Numbered from the stretch's first letter, positions 36,109 to 45,953 are shown. The stretch: DNA of 64,000 nucleotides from Planktosalinus sp963975935 (GCA_963975935.1 CAXBIQ010000007.1:121617-185616), one strand, 5' to 3'. Notes: generated by a model from the sequence alone, not told the origin. Numbers and translations: made by a program.

Positions 36109-37308
36109 TTAATTTTTTGAAAACCGCTTCTTAATATAGGGTTTGTCACGGATATCCATCATGGGTTTTTCATATATTCGATAAAGAACAAATGCAAGGC
36201 AGATTGTCAACGTTAAATAAATACCTGCGAAGACTAACTTTTCATTAAAAGTCAACATCTCAATGGGTTTAAAATATCGCATAAGTTGCAATATTATGGA
36301 ATAATGCAACAAATACATCCCGTAAGAAATCACACTTATAAAAGTAATCGGCATTGATATATAAGAAGCCGCTGTCTTTAATCCTGAAAGATATGGTAGT
36401 GAAAATGCAATACAAATGGAGCAAAAAGGAAGGTAGACTACATTCCACAAAAAGGGATATTCTTCAACAGTAAGTTGCTTTGTTCCAATAAGAAAATGCA
36501 GCAGCAAGAATAATAAAAACCCTAAAATTAATAACATTTCTGGTTTTGACTTCCAGCGGTGCGGATGGATCAGGGAAATATAGGCCGCTAAAACACCGTA
36601 ATATATAGCATCAATGCGATATAGCACTACAGCCTTCAGATTGATATTCCAATATGTTATATCACTTACAGGATTGTTAATGTTATAAATAATTTTAGTG
36701 CAAAGAAAAAACGCGATAATAAACAAGGTCACATACAAGAATAGCTTTTGTCTTGAAACCTTAAGGGGAAACAAAAAGATGATATAAAACAAAAAAGGAC
36801 ATATAATATAAGCAAATTCCTCAATGGGCAAACTCCAGGATTCCGTAAAAAAAATATCCATTCCATCAACAGCATTCTGAAGGAAAAAGAAATAAGAAAA
36901 AATGCTGTCAGGGAGTTCTCTTCCGAAATAGAGAACAATCCCTATATTTATCAAAAGCACTAGGTAATAATTGGGCAATGTTCTGAACCACCGGCGAATG
37001 AGAAAATAATTTAAATCACGGGTTTTGAAGTCTTCTTTGGTAAAAATCCTGAATAAAATCCTGCCAATTAAGAATCCGCTAAGCACAAAGAAAATCTCTA
37101 CACCCATCACACCCATAAGGCGAAGAATCTCAACCAATGTTCCGGATGCTTCAGGAAAGATCCACAGGGCGTGTGAAAAAACGACAAAGAGAATGGCAGC
37201 AGCGCGCATGACATCCAATCCAAATATGCGATCCTGATAGGCTTTTCTCAAAGGCTTAAAATATTGAAAAAACGAATATACGGAATTTGGTTTAAGAAAA
37301 TAATTCAA
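36109..37308 (-). CDS. Membrane acyltransferase family 3 protein (OafA-like)
   Basis: A 399-residue protein with about ten membrane helices that O-acylates a surface sugar. It shows GLDVMRAAAILFVVFSHA, with the catalytic His and the preceding Arg, and GVEIFFVLSGFLIGRIL, the second family block. The first codon is TTG at 37306-37308; no ATG lies upstream in frame, and TTG at 37249-37251 is an alternative, so the exact start is uncertain. It follows the MoxR gene by 60 bp on the same strand. Confidence 0.82.
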   Translation of the reverse strand: MNYFLKPNSVYSFFQYFKPLRKAYQDRIFGLDVMRAAAILFVVFSHALWIFPEASGTLVEILRLMGVMGVEIFFVLSGFLIGRILFRIFTKEDFKTRDLNYFLIRRWFRTLPNYYLVLLINIGIVLYFGRELPDSIFSYFFFLQNAVDGMDIFFTESWSLPIEEFAYIICPFLFYIIFLFPLKVSRQKLFLYVTLFIIAFFLCTKIIYNINNPVSDITYWNINLKAVVLYRIDAIYYGVLAAYISLIHPHRWKSKPEMLLILGFLLFLLLHFLIGTKQLTVEEYPFLWNVVYLPFCSICIAFSLPYLSGLKTAASYISMPITFISVISYGMYLLHYSIILQLMRYFKPIEMLTFNEKLVFAGIYLTLTICLAFVLYRIYEKPMMDIRDKPYIKKRFSKN

Positions 37309-37368
37309 TTATTTACTTATAAGGACTCAAAAAATAGAGTAAGAAGGTGCACAAATAATAGAAAACTA

Positions 37369-38322
37369 TTAAAACAAGCTCTTGATTATCTCTTCAATGG
37401 TAAGGCCTTCGGCCTCTGCTTTATAGTTTTTGATCATACGGTGCCTTAAAATACCGGTAGCAACTGACTGGACATCTGCAATATCAGGGGAGAATTTACC
37501 ATTGAGAGCAGCATTGGTCTTTGCGGCCAGTATCAGGTTTTGGGAAGCACGCGGACCGGCACCCCAGTCAATATAATTCTTAATCATATCTGAAGCCCCC
37601 TCAGATGTGGGTCTTGTTTTACCCACAAGATTAACGGCATATTCAATAACATTATCTGCCACGGGAATTCTGCGAATCAACTTCTGAAAATCGATAATTT
37701 CCTGTGCAGTAAACAACGCATTTACAGTAACTGACTGGTCTGTGGTTGTTGACTTGACAATATCAACCTCTTCAGAAAAGGAAGGATATTCAAGATTGAT
37801 GGCAAACATAAAACGGTCAAGCTGGGCTTCGGGCAATGGGTAAGTTCCCTCCTGCTCTATGGGGTTTTGTGTAGCCAAAACAAAATAGGGCAAGCTGAGA
37901 TTGTAATGGTTTCCTGCAATGGTAACAGCCCGCTCCTGCATAGCTTCAAGGAGTGCTGCCTGGGTTTTGGGAGGAGTCCTGTTGATCTCATCTGCTAAAA
38001 TTATATTGGCAAAAATAGGACCTTTGATAAATTTAAACTGACGGTTTTCATCCAGTATTTCTGAACCTAAAATATCACTCGGCATCAAATCAGGGGTGAA
38101 TTGGATGCGTTTGAAATTCAGGCCAAGTGCCTGTGCAATGGTATTAACCATCAGGGTTTTTGCAAGACCCGGTACCCCTATTAAAAGGGCGTGACCTCCT
38201 GAAAAAACAGCCAGTAAAACTTGTTTCACAACCTCATCCTGACCAATGATAACCTTTGCTATTTCTTTCTTTAACTCGGTATGTTTCTTTACTAATTGTT
38301 CTACAGCTGCTACGTCAGACAT
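37369..38322 (-). CDS. MoxR family AAA+ ATPase
   Basis: A 317-residue chaperone-type ATPase. Walker A is GVPGLAKT near residue 57, Walker B is LADEINR near 120 followed by PPKTQAALLEAMQER, sensor 1 is ATQNP, and the C-terminal lid contains WGAGPRASQNL. MoxR proteins act with von Willebrand-domain partners in complex maturation; no such partner lies next to this gene. It follows the foldase cluster by 45 bp. Confidence 0.9.
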   Translation of the reverse strand: MSDVAAVEQLVKKHTELKKEIAKVIIGQDEVVKQVLLAVFSGGHALLIGVPGLAKTLMVNTIAQALGLNFKRIQFTPDLMPSDILGSEILDENRQFKFIKGPIFANIILADEINRTPPKTQAALLEAMQERAVTIAGNHYNLSLPYFVLATQNPIEQEGTYPLPEAQLDRFMFAINLEYPSFSEEVDIVKSTTTDQSVTVNALFTAQEIIDFQKLIRRIPVADNVIEYAVNLVGKTRPTSEGASDMIKNYIDWGAGPRASQNLILAAKTNAALNGKFSPDIADVQSVATGILRHRMIKNYKAEAEGLTIEEIIKSLF

Positions 38323-38367
38323 TTTGGTACAGGTTTAATTTTAATTTTATAGTGAAATTTTTAAAGG

Positions 38368-39828
38368 TTATTTTTTTAACCAGTTATTGGTAAATGCACA
38401 ATCATCATAATCATTGCTGATATTAATGTAAGTATCCCTGATTTTATTCGTTTGCCATTTCTCAATGGCTCTGATGCGCTTTTCAGTAAGAGCCAGTTCT
38501 TTTATTTTTTCATAGTCTTTTGAAAAATCGGCTTCGTGTTCTTCATAGCGGTTTGTAACGGTGAGGATTTTAAAGCTTTTTCTACCGGTGCGGTCTTCAT
38601 CGACAAATACATTTGAAACTTCACCATCTTTCAGGTTATACACCTGTGCGCTCAAAGCCGGGTCCATTTTGGTAAGATCAAAACGGGTGTCACCTGTTGT
38701 GGGGTTGATGAGCTGACCGCCGTTGTTTTTTGTCTCGGTTTCATCAGATTCGGTACGGGCTGCTTCGGCAAAAGAAATTTCCCCACTCACAATTTTATTT
38801 CTTATGTTGTCAATTTTGGCTCTTGCCTTTTGTATGGTTTCTTCATTAACCTCGGGAATGAGCAAAATATGGCGTATATCCAAATCCTGTCCCCTTACTT
38901 TTTCAACCATGAGAATGTGAAAGCCAAATTCTGTTTCAAAGGGTTCGCTCACCTCCCCTTCCTGAAGTGAAAAAGCAACGTCCTTAAATTCTTTTACAAA
39001 CTGTGCTTTCTTGTTTAAGGTATAAAAACCACCCTTGGTAGCCGAACCGGGGTCTTCTGAATACAGCACTGCCTTTGTGGTAAAACTGGCACCATTTTCA
39101 ACTACATCCCTGCGAAACTCATTGAGCCGGTCTATAGCATCTTGCCTGGCTTCTTCCGTGATTTCAGGTTCTATAACGATTTGGGCAACCTCAAGTTCTG
39201 TTCCAAAAACAGGTAGCTCGTCTTTAGGAATGGACTGAAAAAACTGTCTTACTTCCTCGGGGGTTACTTCCACATCTTCGTATATTTTTTCACGCATCAT
39301 CATAGCCAATTGCATCGCTTTGTTGATTTCAAACAGTTCCCGGCGAAGTTCTGCCATCGAGTTCTTATTGTAGAATTGATACACTTTTTCTTCAGAGCCC
39401 AACTGGCCTACCATATATTGAATTTGTTGATCTAAACGTCCATTGATTTCAGTTTCTGAAACCACAATACTATCCTGAATGGCGTGATGTGCATAAAGTT
39501 TATCCTCTAAAAGCTTTCCAAATAGCTCACATCTTGAAATATCTTCTGTAGATATACTTTGCTGTTTAAGTTCAAGGTATGTCCTGTCGATATCACTTTC
39601 CAAAACAATATAGTCGCCCACTACACCAATAACACCATCAACCTTAAACCGCTGTTGTTTTTTGAGTGTGTCTGCAATACTCATTTCTTTTTGAATCTCA
39701 ATGTTGCTTGATTCATCGATAATCAAGGTTTCATCCTGAGCAAAACTGCTCAAAGTGAAAAGAGAAACGAATGTAAAAGTCAGGATATTTTTAATTAAAA
39801 ACTTCAAATTTTTTGTTTTTGATTGCAT
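38368..39828 (-). CDS. SurA-like periplasmic peptidylprolyl isomerase
   Basis: An outer-membrane-protein chaperone of 486 residues. A signal peptide (about 12-30, ending SSFAQ) precedes a SurA N-domain (about 50-200, with VDGVIGVVGDYIVLESDID), then two parvulin-like domains (about 200-310 with AVLYSEDPGSATKGGFY, and about 318-430 with DIRHILLIPE). It overlaps the end of the 39791 gene by 38 bp. Third of three linked foldase genes. Confidence 0.85.
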   Translation of the reverse strand: MQSKTKNLKFLIKNILTFTFVSLFTLSSFAQDETLIIDESSNIEIQKEMSIADTLKKQQRFKVDGVIGVVGDYIVLESDIDRTYLELKQQSISTEDISRCELFGKLLEDKLYAHHAIQDSIVVSETEINGRLDQQIQYMVGQLGSEEKVYQFYNKNSMAELRRELFEINKAMQLAMMMREKIYEDVEVTPEEVRQFFQSIPKDELPVFGTELEVAQIVIEPEITEEARQDAIDRLNEFRRDVVENGASFTTKAVLYSEDPGSATKGGFYTLNKKAQFVKEFKDVAFSLQEGEVSEPFETEFGFHILMVEKVRGQDLDIRHILLIPEVNEETIQKARAKIDNIRNKIVSGEISFAEAARTESDETETKNNGGQLINPTTGDTRFDLTKMDPALSAQVYNLKDGEVSNVFVDEDRTGRKSFKILTVTNRYEEHEADFSKDYEKIKELALTEKRIRAIEKWQTNKIRDTYINISNDYDDCAFTNNWLKK

Positions 39829-40639
39829 CTTGTAATATGTCTTTTTCTAAATTTTTTACTATGTCTAATTTTCTTCTGTTAAGGATAATTTGCTCAATGG
39901 TTGGTTTTACATATGAAATCGGAGCAATATCATTGCGCAACAATACATCTTTTACAAAAATCAAATATACTCCTAATGAGTCTTGCAGCTCTATACTATT
40001 TGATTTTTTTAACAATTCGTTGAAGTTTTCAGAGTTCACTGCAGGAATTCTTTCCATCACGGTATTGGCCTGTACCCATATAGAATCGTTCAGTAAAAAA
40101 GACTTGAACTGAATTTCCCTTTCCTTCAATGATTTTTGATCTTTCTCATCAAAACGAATGAGTTGTTGCCGTAAGGTATTGATGCTTGTGTTGTCATTTC
40201 CCACGTGGATATAGCGCAACAGTATCAATTCTTCATTCAACAAAAAATTGTCCTTGTTTTGGTTGTAAAACTTTTCGTACTCCTTTTCACTAATCTCTGT
40301 ATTCAAGGATTGCGTTGCTATAATATCTGTATAACCTTTTGTATATAAATCTGTCTTATAGTTTTCGACCAACTCATCATATGCCTTGAGCTTTTCCGGA
40401 GATAAATTGATTCTTGCTTTTTCCATTAACAATTTTTGAGTTGCCCAATTATTTATATACAGGTTAACAATAAGCATACTGTCTTCTTCTGAAGTAACAG
40501 GGCCCACAAGGTTTTCTATATCCGTTTCATACAAATAATTTGATCCTACCCGGGCGACCACATTTTCTTCAACCTGCTCTTCAAAATACTGGCAGGAGAT
40601 GAGAAATAAGGACAGAGAAAGCAGGAAAAAATAACGCAT
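39791..40639 (-). CDS. Foldase-like lipoprotein without a parvulin domain
   Basis: A 282-residue lipoprotein (LFLISC, Cys16). The mature region opens with VVARVGSNYLYETDIENLV, the same SurA/PrsA N-domain start seen in its neighbours, and is helical after that. I see no parvulin motif such as GGxLG or FGxHI. It starts on the last base of the 655-residue foldase gene and overlaps the next, so all three are one operon. Probably a holdase or a partner of the other two. Confidence 0.72.
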   Translation of the reverse strand: MRYFFLLSLSLFLISCQYFEEQVEENVVARVGSNYLYETDIENLVGPVTSEEDSMLIVNLYINNWATQKLLMEKARINLSPEKLKAYDELVENYKTDLYTKGYTDIIATQSLNTEISEKEYEKFYNQNKDNFLLNEELILLRYIHVGNDNTSINTLRQQLIRFDEKDQKSLKEREIQFKSFLLNDSIWVQANTVMERIPAVNSENFNELLKKSNSIELQDSLGVYLIFVKDVLLRNDIAPISYVKPTIEQIILNRRKLDIVKNLEKDILQDAIKNKKFEVFN

Positions 40640-42606
40640 TATTTGCTAATTGCTTTTTTATTAATTTTTACTTGATATTTTGTTCGCAACTCCTTCATCC
40701 ATTCTGATTCAAGGTAACTCTGGTAATCATTAATGACCTTTCCTCTCACCGTTTGCAAACTTTTTGTTGCGGGAGGAATCACTTTATCTACTTGTATAAC
40801 GATAAACTGTGAATTATTGGTATTATTTTTATTGTCTGATAAAGAAAACACTTTTGAAACCCCTTTCTCAGGTTTAAAATCAGCCGGCAAAATAGAATTG
40901 CCCATTTCATAGACGCCTTCCGTGAAAATAACCTGTACAGAATCTTCTGTGTTAAACTTATTTCTTATTTCTGATTGGGATGCCCCGGACTCCAATAATT
41001 TTTTGATCTGGCCGGCGATATTTTCATTTCCGGTTGATGCAATAACACCTTCAATCCTGGTTTCCCAGCGATATTTATCTTTATTTTTTTCAAAGAAGTT
41101 TACCAAGCCAAGGGAATCATTTTTTGAGGGTTCCCAGATGCTTTGCTGCATCAGTTCATAAATCAGTAAGCCATCGCGGTATTCAGAGAGTAATGCAGCA
41201 TACTCTTGGTTTTCTTCCTTTAATGTTAATTTAAAGAAGTCCTTAAGTGTTTCCAATTCAAACTCATCATAGTAGTTTTTTAAAAGCTCTTCTTTGTCTT
41301 TGAAAACACGACCGCGCTTTTGTTTTTCTTTAAGGAAGCTTGCAAAATCACCAAACGTGTATTCCTGATCTCCTATTTTAAACAGTGTGTTTTTGAGCTT
41401 TTGCTCCTCAGGTGAGTAGTCCCATTTTCGCTTTAAAATAGAATCTGTAACAAAGGTGTTGAAAAACGGCAACGGACTCTCAACCACGGTGAAACCATAT
41501 TTTTCTTTAATACGGTCATTTATTGAGGCAACAATCACTTTTGACCTGTCTGATGACTTGATGCGTTTAAGTATATCTTGCTTTGAATCTTCAAAACCGG
41601 TTCTCTCATGCCTCTCTATGAGCTTTATAATATGCCACCCAAAGTCGGTTTTCACAGGTTCAGAAACCTCTCCGGGATTTTGAAGCGCAAAGGCCGCTTG
41701 TTCAAAATCAGGTGAATTCAACCTGCCGGAACCAAAACGGTTTAAAACCCCACCCTTTTGAGACGAACCCGGGTCTTCAGAAAATTGCCTGGCCAGTTCT
41801 TCAAAATCTTCACCTTGCTTTACCCTTTGATGAATTTCTTCAATGCGTTGTTTTGCTTCTTCTTCGCTCAATTCGTTTCTTGTGGAAATCATAATGTGTG
41901 CCACAGTAACCTCTGCAGGCACGGGCCTTCTGTCATTTACTTTAAGGATGTGGTACCCAAACTGGGTTCTCACGATGTCTGAAATTTGGCCTTTAGGGGT
42001 ATTGTATGCGGCATTTTCAAAGGGGTAAACCATTCCGAATCCTTTAAAATACCCTAATGCACCTCCACGTTCGGCGGCATTGGGTTCTTCAGAGTGTTTT
42101 TTTGCAAGTTCTTCAAAATCTTCGCCACGCAATGCTTCATCCCTGATATTTTTGATCTTATTGTATGCCACCAGTGTATCTTCAGGCGTTGCATTAGGCT
42201 CCAGCATTATAAGGATATGATTTGCATTTACTTCTTCCTGCATACGGTCATAGGCTTCCCTGATCAGACTTTCGGTTATTTCCTGTTCATAGAGATAGTT
42301 CTGGGATAATTGCTCTTCATAACCTGAAAGCTCCTTTTGGAATTCAGGGTTTTTATGAAGATCTTGCTCCATTGCCTCTTTGGTCTTCAATTTATAGTTA
42401 ACAAACAATTCCAGATATGCCGCTTTGTCTTTCTGGTTTTCATCCTGAACCATGTCCAGGTTTTTGTTGTAAACACGCAGAAACTCATCAACTAAAACAG
42501 TTTCGCCGTCAATTGTCATTAAAACATTTTTATCTTTAAATTGCGAATAGGAAGTAAACCCGTACAGTAAAAAAAGGAATGCAAACAACCTGCTTGATTT
42601 CAACAT
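40639..42606 (-). CDS. Two-domain parvulin peptidylprolyl isomerase
   Basis: A 655-residue periplasmic foldase. I start at ATG 42606 (MLKSSRLFAFLFLLYG), which gives a clean signal peptide ending YSQ; an in-frame start 51 bp upstream would place a second hydrophobic stretch before it. Two parvulin domains follow each other: about 125-225 (NANHILIML, GGALGYFKGFGMVYPFE, FGYHILKV) and about 230-335 (VAHIMIST, GGVLNRFGSG, FGWHIIKL). The last 300 residues are helical without a known motif. First gene of the foldase operon. Confidence 0.86.
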   Translation of the reverse strand: MLKSSRLFAFLFLLYGFTSYSQFKDKNVLMTIDGETVLVDEFLRVYNKNLDMVQDENQKDKAAYLELFVNYKLKTKEAMEQDLHKNPEFQKELSGYEEQLSQNYLYEQEITESLIREAYDRMQEEVNANHILIMLEPNATPEDTLVAYNKIKNIRDEALRGEDFEELAKKHSEEPNAAERGGALGYFKGFGMVYPFENAAYNTPKGQISDIVRTQFGYHILKVNDRRPVPAEVTVAHIMISTRNELSEEEAKQRIEEIHQRVKQGEDFEELARQFSEDPGSSQKGGVLNRFGSGRLNSPDFEQAAFALQNPGEVSEPVKTDFGWHIIKLIERHERTGFEDSKQDILKRIKSSDRSKVIVASINDRIKEKYGFTVVESPLPFFNTFVTDSILKRKWDYSPEEQKLKNTLFKIGDQEYTFGDFASFLKEKQKRGRVFKDKEELLKNYYDEFELETLKDFFKLTLKEENQEYAALLSEYRDGLLIYELMQQSIWEPSKNDSLGLVNFFEKNKDKYRWETRIEGVIASTGNENIAGQIKKLLESGASQSEIRNKFNTEDSVQVIFTEGVYEMGNSILPADFKPEKGVSKVFSLSDNKNNTNNSQFIVIQVDKVIPPATKSLQTVRGKVINDYQSYLESEWMKELRTKYQVKINKKAISK

Positions 42607-42707
42607 AACAGCATTTTTATGGATGATTGCAAAAATAGAAAAAAGGAATTGTTTCACAAGTTGATTTTGCTAACATATTGCTAAAAATACCCTCTGATAT
42701 ATTTTCA

Positions 42708-42715
42708 TATATTTG
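42708..42715 (+). promoter_or_regulatory. Candidate -7 box for the SRPBCC gene
   Basis: TATATTTG, an exact TAnnTTTG match, 25 bp before ATG 42741. Confidence 0.45.
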
Positions 42716-42740
42716 TGATGTCAAAAAACCTGATTAGTTG

Positions 42741-43199
42741 ATGCAATACACAGTAGAAATTGATATTGATTTACCACGAGATCAAGTAATTGCCCTCTTT
42801 GACAACCCTGATAACATGAAACACTGGCAGGAAGGTCTCCTGAGTTATGAACCGCTTACCGGAACTCCCGGACAGGAAGGTGCTACAGCAAAACTGGTTT
42901 ACAGAATGGGAAAAAAGGAAATGGTTCTTATTGAACATGCCATCACCCGGGATTTACCAAAGGCTTTTCACGCCACTTATGACACAAAAGGGGTTCACAA
43001 TGTTCAAAAAAATTATTTTGAAGAAATCAATGAAAACACCACCCGGTGGAAATCTGTCTCAGAGTTTTATTTCTCTGGCTTTATGATGAAAACCATCGGT
43101 TTTTTAATGCCCGGGGCTTTTAAAAAGCAATCCAAAAAGTATATGGATGATTTTAAAAATTTTGCTGAAAAAGGCACCTCTGTTGCACCATCTTCTTAA
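42741..43199 (+). CDS. SRPBCC (START-like) family protein
   Basis: A 152-residue protein with the helix-grip layout: a first strand with QYTVEIDIDLPRDQVIALFDNPDNMKHWQEGL, typical of polyketide cyclase/START-like ligand binders, and a long C-terminal helix. ATG 42741 is chosen over a TTG just before it. The ligand is unknown. It is divergent from the foldase operon and 54 bp before the OmpH gene. Confidence 0.78.
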   Translation: MQYTVEIDIDLPRDQVIALFDNPDNMKHWQEGLLSYEPLTGTPGQEGATAKLVYRMGKKEMVLIEHAITRDLPKAFHATYDTKGVHNVQKNYFEEINENTTRWKSVSEFYFSGFMMKTIGFLMPGAFKKQSKKYMDDFKNFAEKGTSVAPSS

Positions 43200-43200
43200 A

Positions 43201-43231
43201 TTGTTTTCCATTTGATTTTACTTTACTTTTG
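43201..43231 (+). promoter_or_regulatory. Promoter of the ompH gene
   Basis: TTG at 43201-43203 and TACTTTTG at 43224-43231, separated by 20 bp, fit the Bacteroidetes -33/-7 pattern at near-ideal spacing. The ATG is 22 bp downstream. Confidence 0.55.
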
Positions 43232-43253
43232 CCTAAATATTTAACTTGAAACT

Positions 43254-43772
43254 ATGAAAAAAGTCATCTTATCTCTTACCATTATTTTTATGGTATGTTG
43301 CAATGTTATGGAAGCCCAAACAAAAGTAGGAACCATTGATATTGATTTTCTCTTAATGAATATGCCTGAAATTACAACTGTTCAGGAAAATTTAAAAGAA
43401 TATGGCACTACACTTGACAATCAATTGAACGAAAAAATGGCTACATACCAATCTAAACTTGATGATTACAATAAAAATGTAGCCTCTTTTACAGAAGCAC
43501 AAAAGGAAGAAAAGCAAACTGAAATTTTTGCTTTGGAAGATGATATTACCAAGTTTCGGCAAAACGGTATGCAAATGATCAGGATACGGGAGGATGAATT
43601 GAAAAGGCCGCTATATCAAAAAATTGCCACTGCACTTGAAAAAGTTGCACAGGCTGAAGGATATACTCAGGTTCTTACAGTTAATGACGGCAGTGATGTT
43701 GTTTATGTTGACCCTAAATTTGACATTACCTTTAAAGTAGCTGAAGATTTGGGTCTTGAAATTGAAGATTGA
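43254..43772 (+). CDS. OmpH/Skp family periplasmic chaperone
   Basis: Holds unfolded outer-membrane proteins in the periplasm. The 172-residue protein has a signal peptide (about 1-21, ending MEAQ), then KVGTIDIDFLLMNMPE, the family opening beta strand. A long charged coiled coil follows (about 40-125), with a C-terminal strand VLTVNDGSDVVYVDP. Its stop codon TGA overlaps the ATG of the next gene. Confidence 0.85.
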   Translation: MKKVILSLTIIFMVCCNVMEAQTKVGTIDIDFLLMNMPEITTVQENLKEYGTTLDNQLNEKMATYQSKLDDYNKNVASFTEAQKEEKQTEIFALEDDITKFRQNGMQMIRIREDELKRPLYQKIATALEKVAQAEGYTQVLTVNDGSDVVYVDPKFDITFKVAEDLGLEIED

Positions 43773-44011
43773 TGGCGGAACGATTAAAACTCATTTGGGA
43801 TTTCAGGGGGCCTGATGCCGAAAAGATTGCCTTACATCACGAAATTCATTTAAAAGAGTATGCTGATAAGGAACAAGTAAACAATCCGCTAACCGGGATT
43901 GAAGAAATATCTGAAATGCATATTACCGCATTTCTGGTGGTTGATAAAAACGCTATGATTCCTGTGAGGGATGCTTTAAAACCGCACCGGGGTCAGGTTT
44001 ATAATGTTTAA
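43772..44011 (+). CDS. Conserved small protein of unknown function
   Basis: A 79-residue protein starting at the ATG that shares its A with the ompH stop (TGATG), so translation is probably coupled. It has no signal peptide or membrane helix. The sequence has HHEIHLKEY and HITAFLVVDKNAMIPVRDAL, with several His residues and an alpha/beta look. I do not recognise a family. An upstream TTG would add one residue only. Confidence 0.65.
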   Translation: MAERLKLIWDFRGPDAEKIALHHEIHLKEYADKEQVNNPLTGIEEISEMHITAFLVVDKNAMIPVRDALKPHRGQVYNV

Positions 44012-44012
44012 T

Positions 44013-45080
44013 TTACCTGAAAACACTAAAATCAACTTTCAGCGAGAAGACGTTTGAGTAAAGTGCAACACTTTGATCTCCTATGTCTGTTAAAGCATAA
44101 TCCAGTTGAATTCCTTTGTATTTGAAACCCACGCCAATGTTGGGCTGAAAATTGATGCTTTCACTTCCGTCAAGCTGAAGCACATTTTGAAAGTTTCCCA
44201 CACCGGCTCTTAAGAAAACCATTTCTATATACCCAAACTCAAAACCCACTGCCGGGTCAAGACTAAAACTTCCGGTGGAAATAATATCATTTGTCTGTAC
44301 AAAACGCATATTAAGATTCACAGATGCCAATAAGGAATAATCACCCCTGAAATCAAACCGTCTCCCGGCCCCCAGCTGAAGTTTTGGGATTGTAATTTCA
44401 GTGGTCTCGGGTTCTTCCTGATTTTGTCCTTCAACAGCTCCTTGAATGGTAGCGAATTGTTCATCATCGATATTCCAGATATTATAGGTCGTTGTAATGT
44501 CCCGGGCCATCACGCCAAAACGCCAATCTTTGTTTTCAAACTGTATGCCCACATCAAAACCAAAACCCCAGGAAGAGGCAAATTCACCAATCACGCGCCT
44601 GATGATTTTGGCATTTACGCCATAATTTAATCCGTCAAGCGGAAGTTTTCGTGCATATGAAAAGATAAAACCATAATCGGCTGCCGAAAACAAGCTGATG
44701 CGATTGTAATCAATATTCCCCTGCTGATCTATCAACTGGGTGGTATTTAATATATCATCCACACCAAAACGAATAACAGAAATACCCACGGCACTGCGGT
44801 CATCCAGCGGCATCGCAAAAGCAGCAAAGTTATAGGTGGCAATGTTTGCAAAGTAAGAAGCGTGCATTAAAGACAGTTGATTGTCTTCAAGATGCAACAA
44901 ACCGGCAGGGTTCCAGTACCCTGAATTAACATCTGAAGTAATACCGGTAACAGCGTTTGCCATCCCCAGGGAAGCAGCATCAACACCAATATTCATAAAC
45001 TCATTTGAATACTTTCGTGCTGTTTGCGCAGAGGTGATGAAAACAGAGAAAAAAAGCAGGATTAAAAATTTCTTTTTCAA
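44013..45080 (-). CDS. PorV/PorQ family outer-membrane barrel
   Basis: A 355-residue beta-barrel of the FadL-like PorV/PorQ group, some members of which serve the type IX secretion system. The stretch GVDAASLGMANAVTGITSDVNSGYWNPAGL is the family hallmark, and the protein ends in a strand with Phe (KVDFSVFR). I place the start at TTG 45080, which gives MKKKFLILLFFSVFITSAQ, a clean signal peptide; a TTG 36 bp upstream puts twelve polar residues ahead of it. Not clearly PorV or PorQ themselves. It converges with the 43772 gene, with one base between the stops. Confidence 0.75.
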   Translation of the reverse strand: MKKKFLILLFFSVFITSAQTARKYSNEFMNIGVDAASLGMANAVTGITSDVNSGYWNPAGLLHLEDNQLSLMHASYFANIATYNFAAFAMPLDDRSAVGISVIRFGVDDILNTTQLIDQQGNIDYNRISLFSAADYGFIFSYARKLPLDGLNYGVNAKIIRRVIGEFASSWGFGFDVGIQFENKDWRFGVMARDITTTYNIWNIDDEQFATIQGAVEGQNQEEPETTEITIPKLQLGAGRRFDFRGDYSLLASVNLNMRFVQTNDIISTGSFSLDPAVGFEFGYIEMVFLRAGVGNFQNVLQLDGSESINFQPNIGVGFKYKGIQLDYALTDIGDQSVALYSNVFSLKVDFSVFR

Positions 45081-45206
45081 GGGCTGAGTTTGTTGCAAAT
45101 ATCTTATTTTTTCCAATTATTAAACTATAAAATCGAGCAGTTATTGCTTATTATTTCGCTTAGACGAAAATACTTTGCTATTTTTACATACCATAAACTA
45201 CTTTTC

Positions 45207-45953
45207 ATGTTAAAACTCATACCAAACTTTATCACGTTATGCAACCTGCTTTTTGGTTCCATTGCCGTTATTTATGCTATTCAGGGTGATTTGCCGCTTG
45301 CGGCCGGCTTTATTATCCTGGGCATTTTCTTTGACTTTTTTGACGGACTGGCAGCCCGGGCTTTCAAGGTTGAAAGTATGGTGGGCAAAGAACTGGATTC
45401 GCTGGCTGACGTCGTAACAAGTGGTCTTGCTCCGGGAATTATGATGGCACAGATGCTTTATTTAGCAACCCTGGAAACTACTCCTGCAAATTTATGGGAA
45501 GACCAGTCGTTTGTTTTGGATAGTAATGTAATCTTTCCTCTTATTGGATTACTAATCCCGCTGGCTTCTGCATACCGTCTGGCAAAATTCAATGTCGATG
45601 AGCGGCAAACCACTTCGTTTATCGGGTTGCCCACACCGGCAAATGCACTATGGATTATGAGTTTACCGCTTATTTTAATGTATCAGCCAAGCGAACTCGC
45701 TTTTAATGTTTTATTGAATCCATGGGTTTTGGTGGTGCTGACGTTGTTGAGTTGCTATCTTTTGAATGCTGAATTGCGGTTGTTCTCGTTAAAATTTAAA
45801 GCCCGTAGTTTTAAAGCCAATTCTGAACGCTATATCTTTTTGATTTTAAGCCTGGCAATGCTCGTCGGGTTTTGGTTTGCGGCCATTCCCTTTGTGATTT
45901 TACTTTATCTGGTTATTTCCTTTATCTCCGTTAAAAGAAATAAGGCTAGTTAA
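45207..45953 (+). CDS. pssA: CDP-diacylglycerol--serine O-phosphatidyltransferase
   Basis: Makes phosphatidylserine, the precursor of phosphatidylethanolamine, in the inner membrane. The CDP-alcohol phosphotransferase motif is complete: DGLAARAFKVESMVGKELD, then SLAD. The 248-residue protein starting at ATG 45207 (MLKLIPNFITLCNLLFG) has the usual N-terminus; an upstream in-frame ATG would add 39 unlikely residues overlapping the PorV-like gene. Phosphatidylethanolamine is the donor for the EptA-like enzyme. The 3' end overlaps lptB by 8 bp, tail to tail. Confidence 0.9.
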   Translation: MLKLIPNFITLCNLLFGSIAVIYAIQGDLPLAAGFIILGIFFDFFDGLAARAFKVESMVGKELDSLADVVTSGLAPGIMMAQMLYLATLETTPANLWEDQSFVLDSNVIFPLIGLLIPLASAYRLAKFNVDERQTTSFIGLPTPANALWIMSLPLILMYQPSELAFNVLLNPWVLVVLTLLSCYLLNAELRLFSLKFKARSFKANSERYIFLILSLAMLVGFWFAAIPFVILLYLVISFISVKRNKAS

